This document shows, piece by piece, positions 49,078 through 56,896 of a stretch of DNA of 64,000 nucleotides. The DNA is from Rubrivivax gelatinosus IL144 (GTDB taxonomy: Bacteria; Pseudomonadota; Gammaproteobacteria; Burkholderiales; Burkholderiaceae_C). The stretch spans positions 4,836,001-4,900,000 of the forward strand of contig NC_017075.1 in assembly GCF_000284255.1 (NCBI RefSeq), in the 5' to 3' direction. The notes beneath the pieces were generated by a model that saw only the letters and a list, made by a program, of their open reading frames with translations, did no database searches and had not been told where the DNA came from. Position 1 is the stretch's first letter, and every line of letters starts with the position of its first letter. Position numbers and translations under genes: made by a program.

Positions 49078-49381
49078 GGGGGGCCGTCTTTCGGGAGATC
49101 GGGGAGGGCGAGATGGTAAATCTCGGATGGCGTCCATCCCATGACCAGCAGGGGGTGGGGCGTCGCTGTCGTTTCGGCGGGGTGTGACCGATTGCTCGCC
49201 TCGGCTGCGTCGTTGTGGTGCACGTCCGCTTGCGCCGGTGGGGGCCGGCCGCCGGGGCGTGTCCCTGCGTTCATGTCCCCCGGGCGGGCTGCGCCCGCCC
49301 TCCTCCTAATACTTCACTCCGGGACACGCCCCGACGGCCGGCGGGCGGCGCGGAGGTGCACTGACGGGCTCGCTCGACGCT
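49078..49381. other. 304-base gap with repeat copy B
   Basis: The first part is the upstream region of the binding-protein gene. The middle contains repeat copy B (49247-49336). I see no gene. This marks roughly where conserved gene content gives way to accessory DNA. Confidence 0.6.
49247..49336 (-). repeat. Dispersed hairpin repeat, copy B
   Basis: Read on the minus strand this matches copy A almost base for base: arms GGGGCGTGTC and GACACGCCCC, GAAGTATTAGGAGGAG, stem GGGCGGGC/GCCCGCCC with loop GCA, then GGGGGACATGAACGCAG. Its orientation is opposite to copies A and C. Confidence 0.85.
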
Positions 49382-49903
49382 TCAGCGTGCCGTTCCCTGG
49401 CGCAGCCCGTAGGCCCTGGCGATTCCCGCGGCGCCGAAGAGCACGATGACGGCGATGCCGGCGACTCGTTGGTCGAGCGTGTCGCCCACCACCAGCAACA
49501 GCAGCCCGCCCGCGACCAGCAGGACGCAGCAGACCATCAGGAACCACTGCGTCCCCACGTTGCCCGAGGACGGCGGGCTGGCATAACGCTCCTTCCAACT
49601 GAGCCGCAGGTCGCTGGGCGGGTAGGCGGCCACGAGCAGCAAGCTGCGCAGACTCATCCACGCCACCACGCCCAGCCCGACCACGAGCATCAGCAGCAGG
49701 TTGTGCAGCACCCCGAGCGCGATGGCCACCACGATGGCCAGTTGGTACTGCGTCGCCAGCCTGTCGCGCAGCCGCTGCTCGGTGGCGGCGTCCGGAAGGA
49801 TGCGGCCCTTGCCGAAGACGCCGAGCGGAAAGAAGACCGTGCGGCCGGCCGCGTCGTGCTTGAAGTTGCCGCGGGCCAGATCGTCGAAGTAGTTCAGTCG
49901 CAT
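49382..49903 (-). CDS. Hypothetical membrane protein
   Basis: I do not recognise the family. The 173-residue product begins MRLNYFDDLARGNFKHDAAGRTVFFPLGVFGKG, a hydrophilic cap. Four hydrophobic helices follow, in two pairs: YQLAIVVAIALGVLHNLLLM with LVVGLGVVAWMSL, and WFLMVCCVLLVAGGLLLLVV with VAGIAVIVLFGAAGIA. The N-terminal phrase TVFFPLGVFGKGRILPD resembles small membrane proteins found beside unrelated genes. It is GC-rich like the core genome. Confidence 0.7.
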   Translation of the reverse strand: MRLNYFDDLARGNFKHDAAGRTVFFPLGVFGKGRILPDAATEQRLRDRLATQYQLAIVVAIALGVLHNLLLMLVVGLGVVAWMSLRSLLLVAAYPPSDLRLSWKERYASPPSSGNVGTQWFLMVCCVLLVAGGLLLLVVGDTLDQRVAGIAVIVLFGAAGIARAYGLRQGTAR

Positions 49904-50121
49904 GTTTGATGGCGAGTCATCGTTTGGCGCTCGGATCCCTGCAGACGGAGCGACCGATTACTGACCATTCTCGGCACGCAACGGCGCGACTCGAATGCTG
50001 CCGCCAGTCCCGCAGAGGATGACTCTCATAGCGCGGCGGGGCAGCGGGCACCTCAAGGTGCGAACGTGGGGCGGGCGGCGGGCGTGCTACAGGAACTTGC
50101 CGCCCACCGATATGCGCCGGT

Positions 50122-50376
50122 TCAGTGCTCGTCCAAGCCCTGAAACTTGTCCGGATCCACCAGGTCCTTCAGCGGCACGCCGACGGCTCTGGCGAGAGCG
50201 TCGGCGTTGTCGATCGAGATGTTGATGCTGGCTCGCTCCACGCGGCTGACATAGGCCCGGGGCACTTCAGCCTCCAGCGCCAGCTTCTCTTGAGTCATGT
50301 CCTTCAGGCGACGCACGCGGCGCAGATTGCGCGCGAACACCTCACGAGCGGTCGGGGTCGGCATCAGCTTCGGCAT
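50122..50376 (-). CDS. XRE-family helix-turn-helix regulator
   Basis: This small DNA-binding protein has 84 residues. The Cro/C1-type domain is clear: FARNLRRVRRLKDMTQEKLALEAEVPRAYVSRVERASI (core LKDMTQEKLALEAEV) and ISIDNADALARAVGVPLKDLVDP. A second ATG four codons in is an alternative start. A palindrome lies 48 bases upstream of its start (50424-50438) and could be its operator. No toxin partner is obvious next to it. Confidence 0.85.
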   Translation of the reverse strand: MPKLMPTPTAREVFARNLRRVRRLKDMTQEKLALEAEVPRAYVSRVERASINISIDNADALARAVGVPLKDLVDPDKFQGLDEH

Positions 50377-50423
50377 ACGGGCACAGCATGGCTATCCCGG
50401 GTTGCCGACTCCACACTCTTTGT

Positions 50424-50438
50424 GACACTCTATGTGTC
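50424..50438. promoter_or_regulatory. Operator-like palindrome between XRE gene and next gene
   Basis: GACAC, TCTAT and GTGTC form a perfect 5-bp dyad in an AT-richer stretch between the divergent XRE gene and the gene at 50533. A self-regulating XRE protein would be expected to bind such a site. Confidence 0.35.
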
Positions 50439-50532
50439 GTTTGTGGATCTCTAAGTTTCCTAGAGTTCATCAAACGACGCAGATGAGTATCTTTTTGGAT
50501 ACAGCGCAGCACACGCCACAAGGAGGCCACGC

Positions 50533-50787
50533 ATGAAGAAGCCCGACAACCTGGGAACGGACTCCGACGCCTGGGCCGTGCTCGACGAAGCCCAGCAGTT
50601 GCTGCTTCGTGCCGAATCAGTGGTCGTACTGCTCGGCAGTGAGCCCGACGCGTCAGCTCACCATTCGTACGCGGCAGACGTTGCCAGCGACCTTCTGATG
50701 AGGGTGAAGGAGAGGGTGTCCGAGGCGCAGGAGATAGTGCGCAGGCCTCGTCAGCCATCTTCATTGATCAATGACGAAAGGCGCTGA
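50533..50787 (+). CDS. Hypothetical small protein
   Basis: This 84-residue protein is of unknown function. An AAGGAGG site sits 6 bases before the ATG, so it is very likely translated. It is mostly helical by appearance (WAVLDEAQQLLLRAESVVVLLG, VASDLLMRVKERVSEAQEIV) and hydrophilic at the ends. It is divergent from the XRE regulator and may be its target. Confidence 0.65.
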   Translation: MKKPDNLGTDSDAWAVLDEAQQLLLRAESVVVLLGSEPDASAHHSYAADVASDLLMRVKERVSEAQEIVRRPRQPSSLINDERR

Positions 50788-51238
50788 GTACTGGTACGGG
50801 ATAGAGACCGCGGCGCCGCCGCCAAACTCGAAGTCAAGAGTTTCATTGACCCGATGAGCTAGTCTTAGAAACGCAGTGCGGATGTCACATTTGGGCAAGT
50901 CAGAGGCTCCGGCCGTGTTTACGATAGATCACTAGGCTTAGGAAAACCCGGCCTAACTGCCGCCGGAGCGAATGCGAGGCAATTTACACCAGTGCTCTTT
51001 GACAGATTCTTTCATGCCCATTCAGCACCGTGATTTACAAAGACACCAATGGACGGAGGCATTATCAAGTGCTACCGCACTCGCACGGCCACCACAGCAA
51101 CAGCCAGTTAACGCCGGCTACTCTAGATAGAAACCGATTTTGATGGGGTCGTTTGCGCGCCTTTCTTTGAGACACTATCTAGCCAGTTCCGGCGGAATTA
51201 GCGGCGCCGACCGGCACAACGTAGCACGCAAGCGCAGC
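50788..51238. other. 451-base gap, AT-richer, probably cassette debris
   Basis: No gene is supported. Base composition is clearly lower in GC than the core genome. GCCTAAC at 50951-50957 (GTTAGGC on the minus strand) is an attC-type core 7-mer, followed by TGCCGCCGGAGCGAATG. This is consistent with the remains of a recombination site downstream of the gene at 51239. Confidence 0.45.
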
Positions 51239-52246
51239 TCATGCGTCGCTGGCTCCACGCTTCGTCAGAGATGTATTTCTCTTGCGATTTATTTTCCGCA
51301 TACCAGCGACCATCTCCTCAAATTTCCGTTGACGCTCTTCTATTTCAGCAAGTAACTCATCCGGCGGGTCGACGATGTCATTGATATAACGAAATAGGCG
51401 ATCCATACCTTCTTGATTTGGCCCAATCTCGATCACGGCTATAGCTCGGGGAGTGAGGTGGTCTGCAAGCACCCTAAAGAGGTGATCCAAATCAGTTGTA
51501 AACGAAGAAAGGGCCTTCTTTAGATTTTTATCGCCGACCCGACGACGGACCGCAGTGAGTATTTTTGCATTGTGGCGATACAGGTCTACGCCAATATCAT
51601 GATTGAGAACTACGCAACGCTCGCGGGTCGCAACATCAACCAAATCCTTTGCGTTTCGAATATCCTCAATCCGGACCCCCTCCCGAATCCTGTAAATCTC
51701 CGCGGTAGTCGCAATTATGGGAATATGGAAGAAGATGTGATGATCAACAAGTGACTTTTCGACTTGGCTCTCAATGGCTTCACCAACCTTGTTAACCATA
51801 GCGTAGGCGAGCTGGTAGATTGCCTGCGCAATCGACTTTTCATTAGCGCCATCGGCAAGCAACTCCGTTCCTTTGCTGCATACCGGCCCAAGTACGCGCG
51901 GATATTGCCATCCGTATTTAAACCGTTGAGGAACAAAGTGATCAAACGGGTTAAGAAAATCTGTAGGAGCGAGCTCACGAAATCCTCCATACTGGTCAGG
52001 CGAAAATACCCAACGAGTCCCTGGGTGCCGATACTTGCATTCAACCATCAAGTCCATAAAGCAGCCGCGCGTTATGTACGAGGCGTCAATGTCGTAAGAG
52101 AACTCACGCTCGATCGCGAGTTCGTCTTCCTTTAGGTACGAGTAGTGAAACTTGGCCACGCATCCTTGCGCCTGCAAATAGGCCAGGAGGTCACTCTCAA
52201 GGGGCAGACCGGAGGAGAGCAGCGATTGTTGCCAGGGCTTGGGCAT
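51239..52246 (-). CDS. Unknown protein with PD-(D/E)XK-nuclease-like motif
   Basis: I do not recognise the family. The 335-residue protein has an N-terminal region with ESDLLAYLQAQGCVAKFHYSYL, then EREFSYDIDASYITRG and FMDLMVECKYRHPGTRW. The D-x-D...D-x-x-VECKYR pattern is what one expects from a PD-(D/E)XK nuclease core (Asp, Glu, Lys). The C-terminal third is charged and partly coiled (LAEIEERQRKFEEMVAGMRKINRKRN). Codon use is lower in GC than the core genes. A defence-related nuclease is likely but unproven. Confidence 0.6.
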   Translation of the reverse strand: MPKPWQQSLLSSGLPLESDLLAYLQAQGCVAKFHYSYLKEDELAIEREFSYDIDASYITRGCFMDLMVECKYRHPGTRWVFSPDQYGGFRELAPTDFLNPFDHFVPQRFKYGWQYPRVLGPVCSKGTELLADGANEKSIAQAIYQLAYAMVNKVGEAIESQVEKSLVDHHIFFHIPIIATTAEIYRIREGVRIEDIRNAKDLVDVATRERCVVLNHDIGVDLYRHNAKILTAVRRRVGDKNLKKALSSFTTDLDHLFRVLADHLTPRAIAVIEIGPNQEGMDRLFRYINDIVDPPDELLAEIEERQRKFEEMVAGMRKINRKRNTSLTKRGASDA

Positions 52247-52256
52247 TGTAGTAATG

Positions 52257-52363
52257 GCATCTTAGGCGCCAGACGCGAATACTTCTCATGCGCCACCGAC
52301 CAATAGATCTCGCCGAACCGCCCTTTCGCGCACGACGGGTGGTTGACGCAAAAAAGGTTAGAT
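52257..52363 (-). other. attC-like site between two leftward cassette-type genes
   Basis: On the minus strand, ATCTAAC (52357-52363) overlaps the stop codon of the DUF3800 gene and fits the attC 5' core RYYYAAC. GCGTCAACCACC follows. About 100 bases on, CCTAAGAT (52257-52264) lies just before the next gene where GTTRRRY would be expected, with two changes. It is a weak site. Confidence 0.35.
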
Positions 52364-53431
52364 TCGCTCTCCCGCGAGAGCTTTCACCATGAAGTCAACG
52401 GCATTCACTCCACCAATCTCCTCCGTGCCAAGCGCGCGTGGCGTAACTACCGGAGCCGGCCAGATGGCATGAACAATAAACCGCTCGATTCCCGCCTGCT
52501 GGAGCTGCTCGGTCAGCTCGTCCTTTGCGCCACGCGCGATATTGCCAGCGAAGTAAGCAGCTGCACCAGCCAAAAGATCCACGACCTGCAGCTGAGGAAG
52601 GGTACGCGAGTCGGCAAATTTCAGCGTTCCCGCCCTCAAAGGAAACTCGAACTTCCTTCGGTCGTAGCCGATTACTACCGGCGAAGCGGCAGGATTCATC
52701 ATTGCAGCAAATGTTTCTCGCTCTGCCGCCACCGGCTTGGACTCGTCGTGTATGGCATAGAACTCTTCACCGAACTGCGTACCCCATACGCTCAACTGAT
52801 AGAAGACAGAGCCAATGGCAGGATCTAGAGCGAGGTAGTTCACGCCATCCAGTATTTCGTCAATCTCCCTCTGGGCAATAAGATAGGGACCGAATGATGC
52901 CCGGTGGCGAGGCTCGCTGCAGTTCTCGTAGAGCGCTCTAACCGCCTCGAAGAATTCAGCCTTGTTACCTGCATTCGGCGTTCTTATCATCCGCACGAAG
53001 GTGGATAGAAATAGTTCGAATCTCGCTTCCCCACAAAATACAGGCGTCACGTAGTAATGAAGATTGGCTATCGCAATATTTGCACCACGCTCGTAAAGAT
53101 CTAGGCCAGCACGATTAGCAAGCGTCTCCTCGATGATGTCAACAGCCTTGCACATCGCCATGTAGCGCTTGTGAGTAATCGATACTTTGACTCGCATAGG
53201 CGTCATGAGCGGCGACGCAAGAAATGCTAGAAGCCGGCGCCTGCCTGCATCTGATTTCTTCAGTGATGTGAACTTAACTTCCTGGGTTTGCGGTGTTCGC
53301 ACAAGGTTCAGGAGGTCATTCGCCTCCTCCCGACCGAAGTCAGAAGAAGCAAGAACAAATACAGGCTGATTGGGATCCAGCAAGGCGGCACCAGTATTAC
53401 CAGCCTCATCAAAGTGCACTTCAGGCGGCAT
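52358..53431 (-). CDS. DUF3800 domain protein
   Basis: This 357-residue protein (from MPPEVHFDEAGNTG) has the DUF3800 hallmark FDEAGNTGAALLD at the N-terminus and the C-terminal LPQLQVVDLLAGAAAYF, the conserved Asp pair of this RNase H-like family. A GTG six codons upstream is an alternative start. DUF3800 proteins are common in defence islands and mobile DNA; their activity is not established. Its stop codon overlaps an attC-type 7-mer. Confidence 0.75.
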   Translation of the reverse strand: MPPEVHFDEAGNTGAALLDPNQPVFVLASSDFGREEANDLLNLVRTPQTQEVKFTSLKKSDAGRRRLLAFLASPLMTPMRVKVSITHKRYMAMCKAVDIIEETLANRAGLDLYERGANIAIANLHYYVTPVFCGEARFELFLSTFVRMIRTPNAGNKAEFFEAVRALYENCSEPRHRASFGPYLIAQREIDEILDGVNYLALDPAIGSVFYQLSVWGTQFGEEFYAIHDESKPVAAERETFAAMMNPAASPVVIGYDRRKFEFPLRAGTLKFADSRTLPQLQVVDLLAGAAAYFAGNIARGAKDELTEQLQQAGIERFIVHAIWPAPVVTPRALGTEEIGGVNAVDFMVKALAGERI

Positions 53432-53627
53432 AGATATTCGCAGCTCCACGCGTCATTTGCAGCATCACCAGGCCGCGCAGACCATTCAATTCCTGCGCAA
53501 CAGACTTTCCACAAGGAAATCAGCCTCATCGCCCATGCGATATCCATCGTCCGGCTGACGCTGCCATAGGCACCATGAAGAAGTAGCGTTGGTTACTAGG
53601 TGACTCTAGTCACTCCGCCAAGCCGAC

Positions 53628-53694
53628 CAAGCCCGCCGCTCACCTTTGAGGGAAAGCCCCGCCCTGCCGCGGCCGTCGGGCAGCCGGTGTAGGT
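53628..53694 (+). repeat. Partial repeat of the left flank of the intact IS110-type element
   Basis: CCAAGCCCGCCG, then CCCTGCCGCGGCCGTCGGG and GCCGGTGTAGG are shared with 58950-59052, just left of the intact IS element. About 40 bases present there are missing here. This copy has no transposase beside it. Confidence 0.6.
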
Positions 53695-53762
53695 TTAGTC
53701 CCACAACGCGCCGCTCGCCGTGTCTGTCTTACGGCGACGCCGCATTTTGTTTGGACGAAAAA

Positions 53763-54068
53763 TTAGAATTCCGGCAGGTTTTCGAGATTGTCGGCCTCCT
53801 TCCCGTTGTCGACGGTCTTTATATATTCGACGCCTTTGACTTTGATGATGAAGACAGGCTGCCCCTTTTTCCAATTGCCATCGGTTCCCCTCAGGATCGT
53901 CACGAAGCTAGTGCCATTCTTAATCGAGGAAATCACAGTCGCTCGCGCGTATTCCGAGTGCGCGCCAATGGTGTCGCCATTGTCAGGGTGCGCACGGACT
54001 CTATCGATATGCGTGTGGGCGCTGTTGTAGCGCACGGCGGAAATTCCATAGTCAGACCATTTAGCCAT
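53763..54068 (-). CDS. DUF3892 domain protein
   Basis: This small protein of 101 residues starts MAKWSDYGISAVRYNSAHTH, with GAGGAA upstream. The stretch ISAVRYNSAHTHIDRVRAHPDNG matches DUF3892, a family of about 80-100 residues with no known function. A core 7-mer GTTAGAT (minus strand, 54094-54100) lies 26 bases before the ATG, as expected for an integron cassette whose reading frame begins just after the recombination point. Confidence 0.7.
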   Translation of the reverse strand: MAKWSDYGISAVRYNSAHTHIDRVRAHPDNGDTIGAHSEYARATVISSIKNGTSFVTILRGTDGNWKKGQPVFIIKVKGVEYIKTVDNGKEADNLENLPEF

Positions 54069-54093
54069 TTGTGTTCCTCGGTTCCAAACAAAG

Positions 54094-54211
54094 ATCTAAC
54101 GAACATCAGCGCCAATGTGCGATTCGTATCCGAAAATTGAATGTTGCGACGTGCAACAACATTCGGCAATCCTGCGAACAGATGATGCGGATCGGACTTT
54201 GCGGGCCTAAC
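54094..54211 (-). other. Two attC-type cores upstream of the DUF3892 gene
   Basis: On the minus strand, GTTAGGC (54205-54211, preceded by CATTC) and GTTAGAT (54094-54100, preceded by GATGTTC) both fit the attC 3' core GTTRRRY. Between them is a hairpin GAATGTTG/CAACATTC. The outer core borders the left end of IS copy A. Confidence 0.5.
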
Positions 54212-55519
54212 GAATGAAAGGCACATCCCTTCGCATCCCACCCACTCAAGGTTTTCCCTCAGGCAAGGACGGCCGCCCGGTACGACGATGGGGTTGCGAA
54301 ATCTCATCCTCCACCGGGCTGACGCAAGGAGATGTCCATGACGATTCTGTTTATCGGCATCGATCTGGCCAAGAACGTGTTTGCCCTGCACGGTGTCGAC
54401 GAGCGCGGCAAGCCTGCGCTGGTGCGCCCGGCAGTGCGCCGCGACCAGTTGCTCGAAGCGGCGGCCAAGCTGCCGCCATGCACCATCGGCATGGAAGCCT
54501 GCTCTGGCGCGCACCACTGGGCTCGGCGCTTCCAGGACTTCGGCCACACGGTGCGGCTGATGGCGCCCAAGTTCGTCGTTCCCTACCGCATGAGCGGGCG
54601 CCGCGGCAAGAACGACGCGGCCGACGCGGCCGCGATCTGCGAGGCCCTGCAGCGCCCGGCGATGCGCTTCGTGCCGGTCAAGTCGACGCAGGCGCAGTCG
54701 CGCCTGGCGGTGCATACGGCGCGCCAAGGCTGGGTGAGCGCGCGCACGGCAGTCATCAACCGCCTGCGCGGCGTGCTCAGCGAGTTCGGCATCGTGCTGC
54801 CGCTCAAGGCCGCTACGGTGCGCAGCCGCGCCGGCGAGCAGCTCGACACCGTGCCCGGCTGGGTGCAGACCGTGTGCCGCGACCTGCTGGCCGAACTGCA
54901 GCGCCTGGACGAGCGCGTGGCCGCGTACGACGAGCACATTCGCCTGATGGCCCAGGCCGACGACCGCGCCCGCGCGCTCATGGCCATGCCCGGCATCGGC
55001 CCGACCACTGCAGCGCGCTGCTGGCCAGCATCGGCTACGGCCACGACTTCGCCAACGGCCGCCAGCTCGCCGCCTGGATGGGCCTGGCGCCCGGCCAGTA
55101 CAGCTCGGGCGGCAAGAACCGGCTCGGGCGCATCACCAAGGCCGGCGACGCCTACCTGCGCACGTTGTTCATCATGGGAGCGCGTGCCGTGCTGGCCGCC
55201 GCGACCAACAAGCACGACCGGCTGAGCCGCTGGGCCACCGCGCTGGTCGAGCGCCGCGGCTACTGGAAGGCCGTGGTCGCCATCGCCGCCAAGAACGCGC
55301 GCATGGCCTGGGCGATGCTCGCCAAGGACGAAGAGCTCAAGCCCATTGCCTGAGCGCGCGCCACGCCGCCAAAGCCAACCGCCAAACTCATCGGAGAAAG
55401 GCGACCTCGAATCCGTTTCTGCCACCGCGTGACGCCAGCGTTGATGGATCAAGGTTGGACCTGCGCGGGGAGTGCTCGTTTGACTCAAGGCGGCGCCGGA
55501 CACGGCGACCGCGGCTAAC
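54212..55519 (+). mobile_element. IS110/IS1111-type insertion sequence, copy A
   Basis: This element of about 1.3 kb holds one transposase gene. The left boundary is set where similarity to copy B begins (GAATGAAA...GGACATCCC), next to GCCTAAC. The right boundary is near a second TAACGAATG at 55516-55524. Both ends therefore abut an attC-like core, as in IS1111 elements that target attC. No long terminal inverted repeats are visible, as expected for this family. The ~160-base tail after the transposase is where IS1111-group bridge RNAs are encoded. Boundaries are approximate. Confidence 0.7.
54338..55353 (+). pseudogene. IS110-family transposase, frameshifted (copy A)
   Basis: This is a DEDD-type transposase. 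The first part reads MTILFIGIDLAKNVFALHG, GMEACSGAHHWARRF and RRGKNDAADAAAICEA (the catalytic acidic residues) up to MAMPGIGPTTAA. Near 55013 one base is missing. The second part (LLASIGYGHDFANGRQ, AWMGLAPGQYSSGGKNRLG with the conserved Ser, RISRWATAL-type end) continues in another frame. Without the deletion it would have about 339 residues. AAGGAG lies 6 bases before the ATG at 54338. The copy is probably inactive unless the gap is a sequencing error. Confidence 0.88.
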
Positions 55520-55655
55520 GAATGGAGCCCCCGCGCGCGTCTTTCATCAGGGCCAGCAGCATCGAACGCTGCATCAAAGGCCGGTTGTAGTTCTGCAGTC
55601 CGCACCTTAGTTCTTGCGCCGTCAGGCGGCGCAATGGCAGTACACCGTCGAAGTG

Positions 55656-55686
55656 CCTTGATGAATCGATGATCGATTCATCAAGG
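55656..55686. repeat. Perfect 15-bp inverted repeat with single-base centre
   Basis: CCTTGATGAATCGAT and ATCGATTCATCAAGG are exact complements around one G. It is AT-richer than its surroundings. It could be an operator, a recombination site or a hairpin; no neighbouring gene explains it. Confidence 0.7.
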
Positions 55687-55818
55687 ACTCTATTTACTTG
55701 ACAGGCGGGGATGCCCTTGTAGTTGGATTTGAGGTGCCGTGGAGGCAGATGACTGGCCGCGGAGGGACGATTACCACTGGAGCCCGTAGCGGCCAGGCGT
55801 TGGCTGCCGCAACGGGTC

Positions 55819-55839
55819 GCCTCGAATGAGTAATTAGAC
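55819..55839 (-). other. 5' half of an attC-like site
   Basis: On the minus strand, 5 bases after the stop of the membrane protein gene, GTCTAAT (55833-55839) is followed by TACTCATTCGAGGC. This closely follows the common attC start GTCTAACTATTCATTCAAGCC. The 3' half is not clear, perhaps lost when IS copy A inserted. Confidence 0.55.
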
Positions 55840-55843
55840 ACCA

Positions 55844-56251
55844 CTAGCTCAGCTGCTTGCGTAACAACACAAGTTTCAATACAAGTGCCCACATATATCC
55901 CGCGAGGATGGCGGACAAGATCGTTACGAAGCAGTAGGCGGTGCGAACGGCATCGTAATGGCTAGGCACCGAAGTGCTATCTGAGGCGTACGCAAGGAAT
56001 GATTCTTTGGCAAGCTTGATTGCATCTGGTGCAAATATTAGCGCCACAGAAAGTGCCATAACCGATACCGGCAACGCTTTGCTTAACAGAACGGCGGTTA
56101 CAAACCTCTTCGCTGCGACGTTGTCCTCTCTGTGGGCCTTTGGCACCGTTTCAAGCGCCTTCGCAATCTCCGTGTACCAAAGGCTGAATAGTATTGCAGC
56201 GACAGCCATCAGCAGGCTGGACGCTGAAAGTAGATCGCTCATTGATGTCAC
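55844..56251 (-). CDS. Hypothetical membrane protein
   Basis: Unknown family, 135 residues. Three hydrophobic segments are visible: LSASSLLMAVAAILFSLWY, VLLSKALPVSVMALSVALIF and TAYCFVTILSAILAGYMWAL, with a positively charged loop (KAHREDNVAAKRF) after the first. The GTG start overlaps the stop of the preceding gene; an ATG three codons later is an alternative. The two genes look translationally coupled, so their products may work together. Confidence 0.6.
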   Translation of the reverse strand: MTSMSDLLSASSLLMAVAAILFSLWYTEIAKALETVPKAHREDNVAAKRFVTAVLLSKALPVSVMALSVALIFAPDAIKLAKESFLAYASDSTSVPSHYDAVRTAYCFVTILSAILAGYMWALVLKLVLLRKQLS

Positions 56252-56817
56252 GGGTTAGGCGGAACGCCGAACTTGGCGCAAAGGCGATTGTAGGAGGATG
56301 GAGATATCTCGTAGGTGGATACGCTCCCCTTCTTCTTTCCCACAGGTGAGAGGCTACCATCGATGTCGGCGAGCGCCTTGTTCAATTCATCCACCACGTT
56401 CTGACTGTTAATGACAACTGTGTAGTCTAGAGCGTTGTTCTGTCGACTCGCTGCAGTAAGTGACGCACTCAAAGTTCTCTCGACATGAGTTCTGAGTTGG
56501 TATTGGTATTTTGAGATTACCGATCGGATGAGCGACCGACTCTCAGTCAATGTCGTCTGAAAGAGACTGCTGACGGTTCGTTCGTCCGGAATAACGCCAT
56601 TGAACGCAGTTTCGATAAGAAGCAGCAGCCTGTACTCAAGCATGTCACTGCCGCGCTTGAAGACCTTCTGACCGCGGAACATTGCCAAGTACTCGTTGAT
56701 CGATGCGCCGAGGCATGCGTTCAGACGGGTATTCAAGTCAGCCGCATTGCAGCCGAGAATTGCAGCTATCTCGGCTTCCTCGGCGGGCGCGAGATTTAGG
56801 GTAGCGGTGATCTGCAA
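56248..56817 (-). CDS. Hypothetical protein of a cassette-type pair
   Basis: Unknown family, 189 residues. I start it at the TTG at 56817 (LQITATLNLAPAEEAEIAAIL), 7 bases after AGGGAG. The frame can be extended to a GTG at 56853, but that would run through the attC-like site. The protein is hydrophilic and mostly helical by appearance (FKRGSDMLEYRLLLLIETAF, SRSLIRSVISKYQYQLRTHVE). Codon use is AT-richer than core genes. The following membrane protein overlaps its stop. Confidence 0.6.
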   Translation of the reverse strand: MQITATLNLAPAEEAEIAAILGCNAADLNTRLNACLGASINEYLAMFRGQKVFKRGSDMLEYRLLLLIETAFNGVIPDERTVSSLFQTTLTESRSLIRSVISKYQYQLRTHVERTLSASLTAASRQNNALDYTVVINSQNVVDELNKALADIDGSLSPVGKKKGSVSTYEISPSSYNRLCAKFGVPPNP

Positions 56818-56834
56818 AGCTGACTCCCTGTGGT

Positions 56835-56896
56835 GTCTAACGTTTGAATTCACCGGCCTGCGCGGCTTTACGCGCAGACCCGGCGGAATGAGAGAC
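56835..56896 (-). other. attC-like recombination site
   Basis: On the minus strand this 62-base segment begins GTCTCTC at the stop codon of the Mrr-type gene and ends AAACGTTAGAC. The 3' core GTTAGAC fits GTTRRRY; the 5' core differs from the expected GTCTAAC at two bases. Between them, CCGGGTCTGCGCG and CGCGCAGGCCGG pair around TAAAGC, the folded shape expected of an attC. The next gene's ribosome-binding site lies about 10 bases beyond it. Confidence 0.6.

Larger units (their letters stand above)
55354..55843. other. Right end of IS copy A and cassette remains
   Basis: The first 160 bases are the non-coding right end of IS copy A. After TAACGAATGG (55516-55525) comes DNA with a hairpin TTGCGCCG/CGGCGCAA (55614-55634), a perfect 31-base palindrome (55656-55686) and the 5' half of an attC-like site (55819-55839). 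A leftward frame through this region reads SNYSFEATRCG, which is the usual translation of an attC start rather than a protein. Confidence 0.55.

Noticed and set aside
55515..55892. Leftward 125-codon protein frame
   Set aside because: It runs through an attC-like site (SNYSFEAT) and the long palindrome, a typical read-through artefact rather than a gene.
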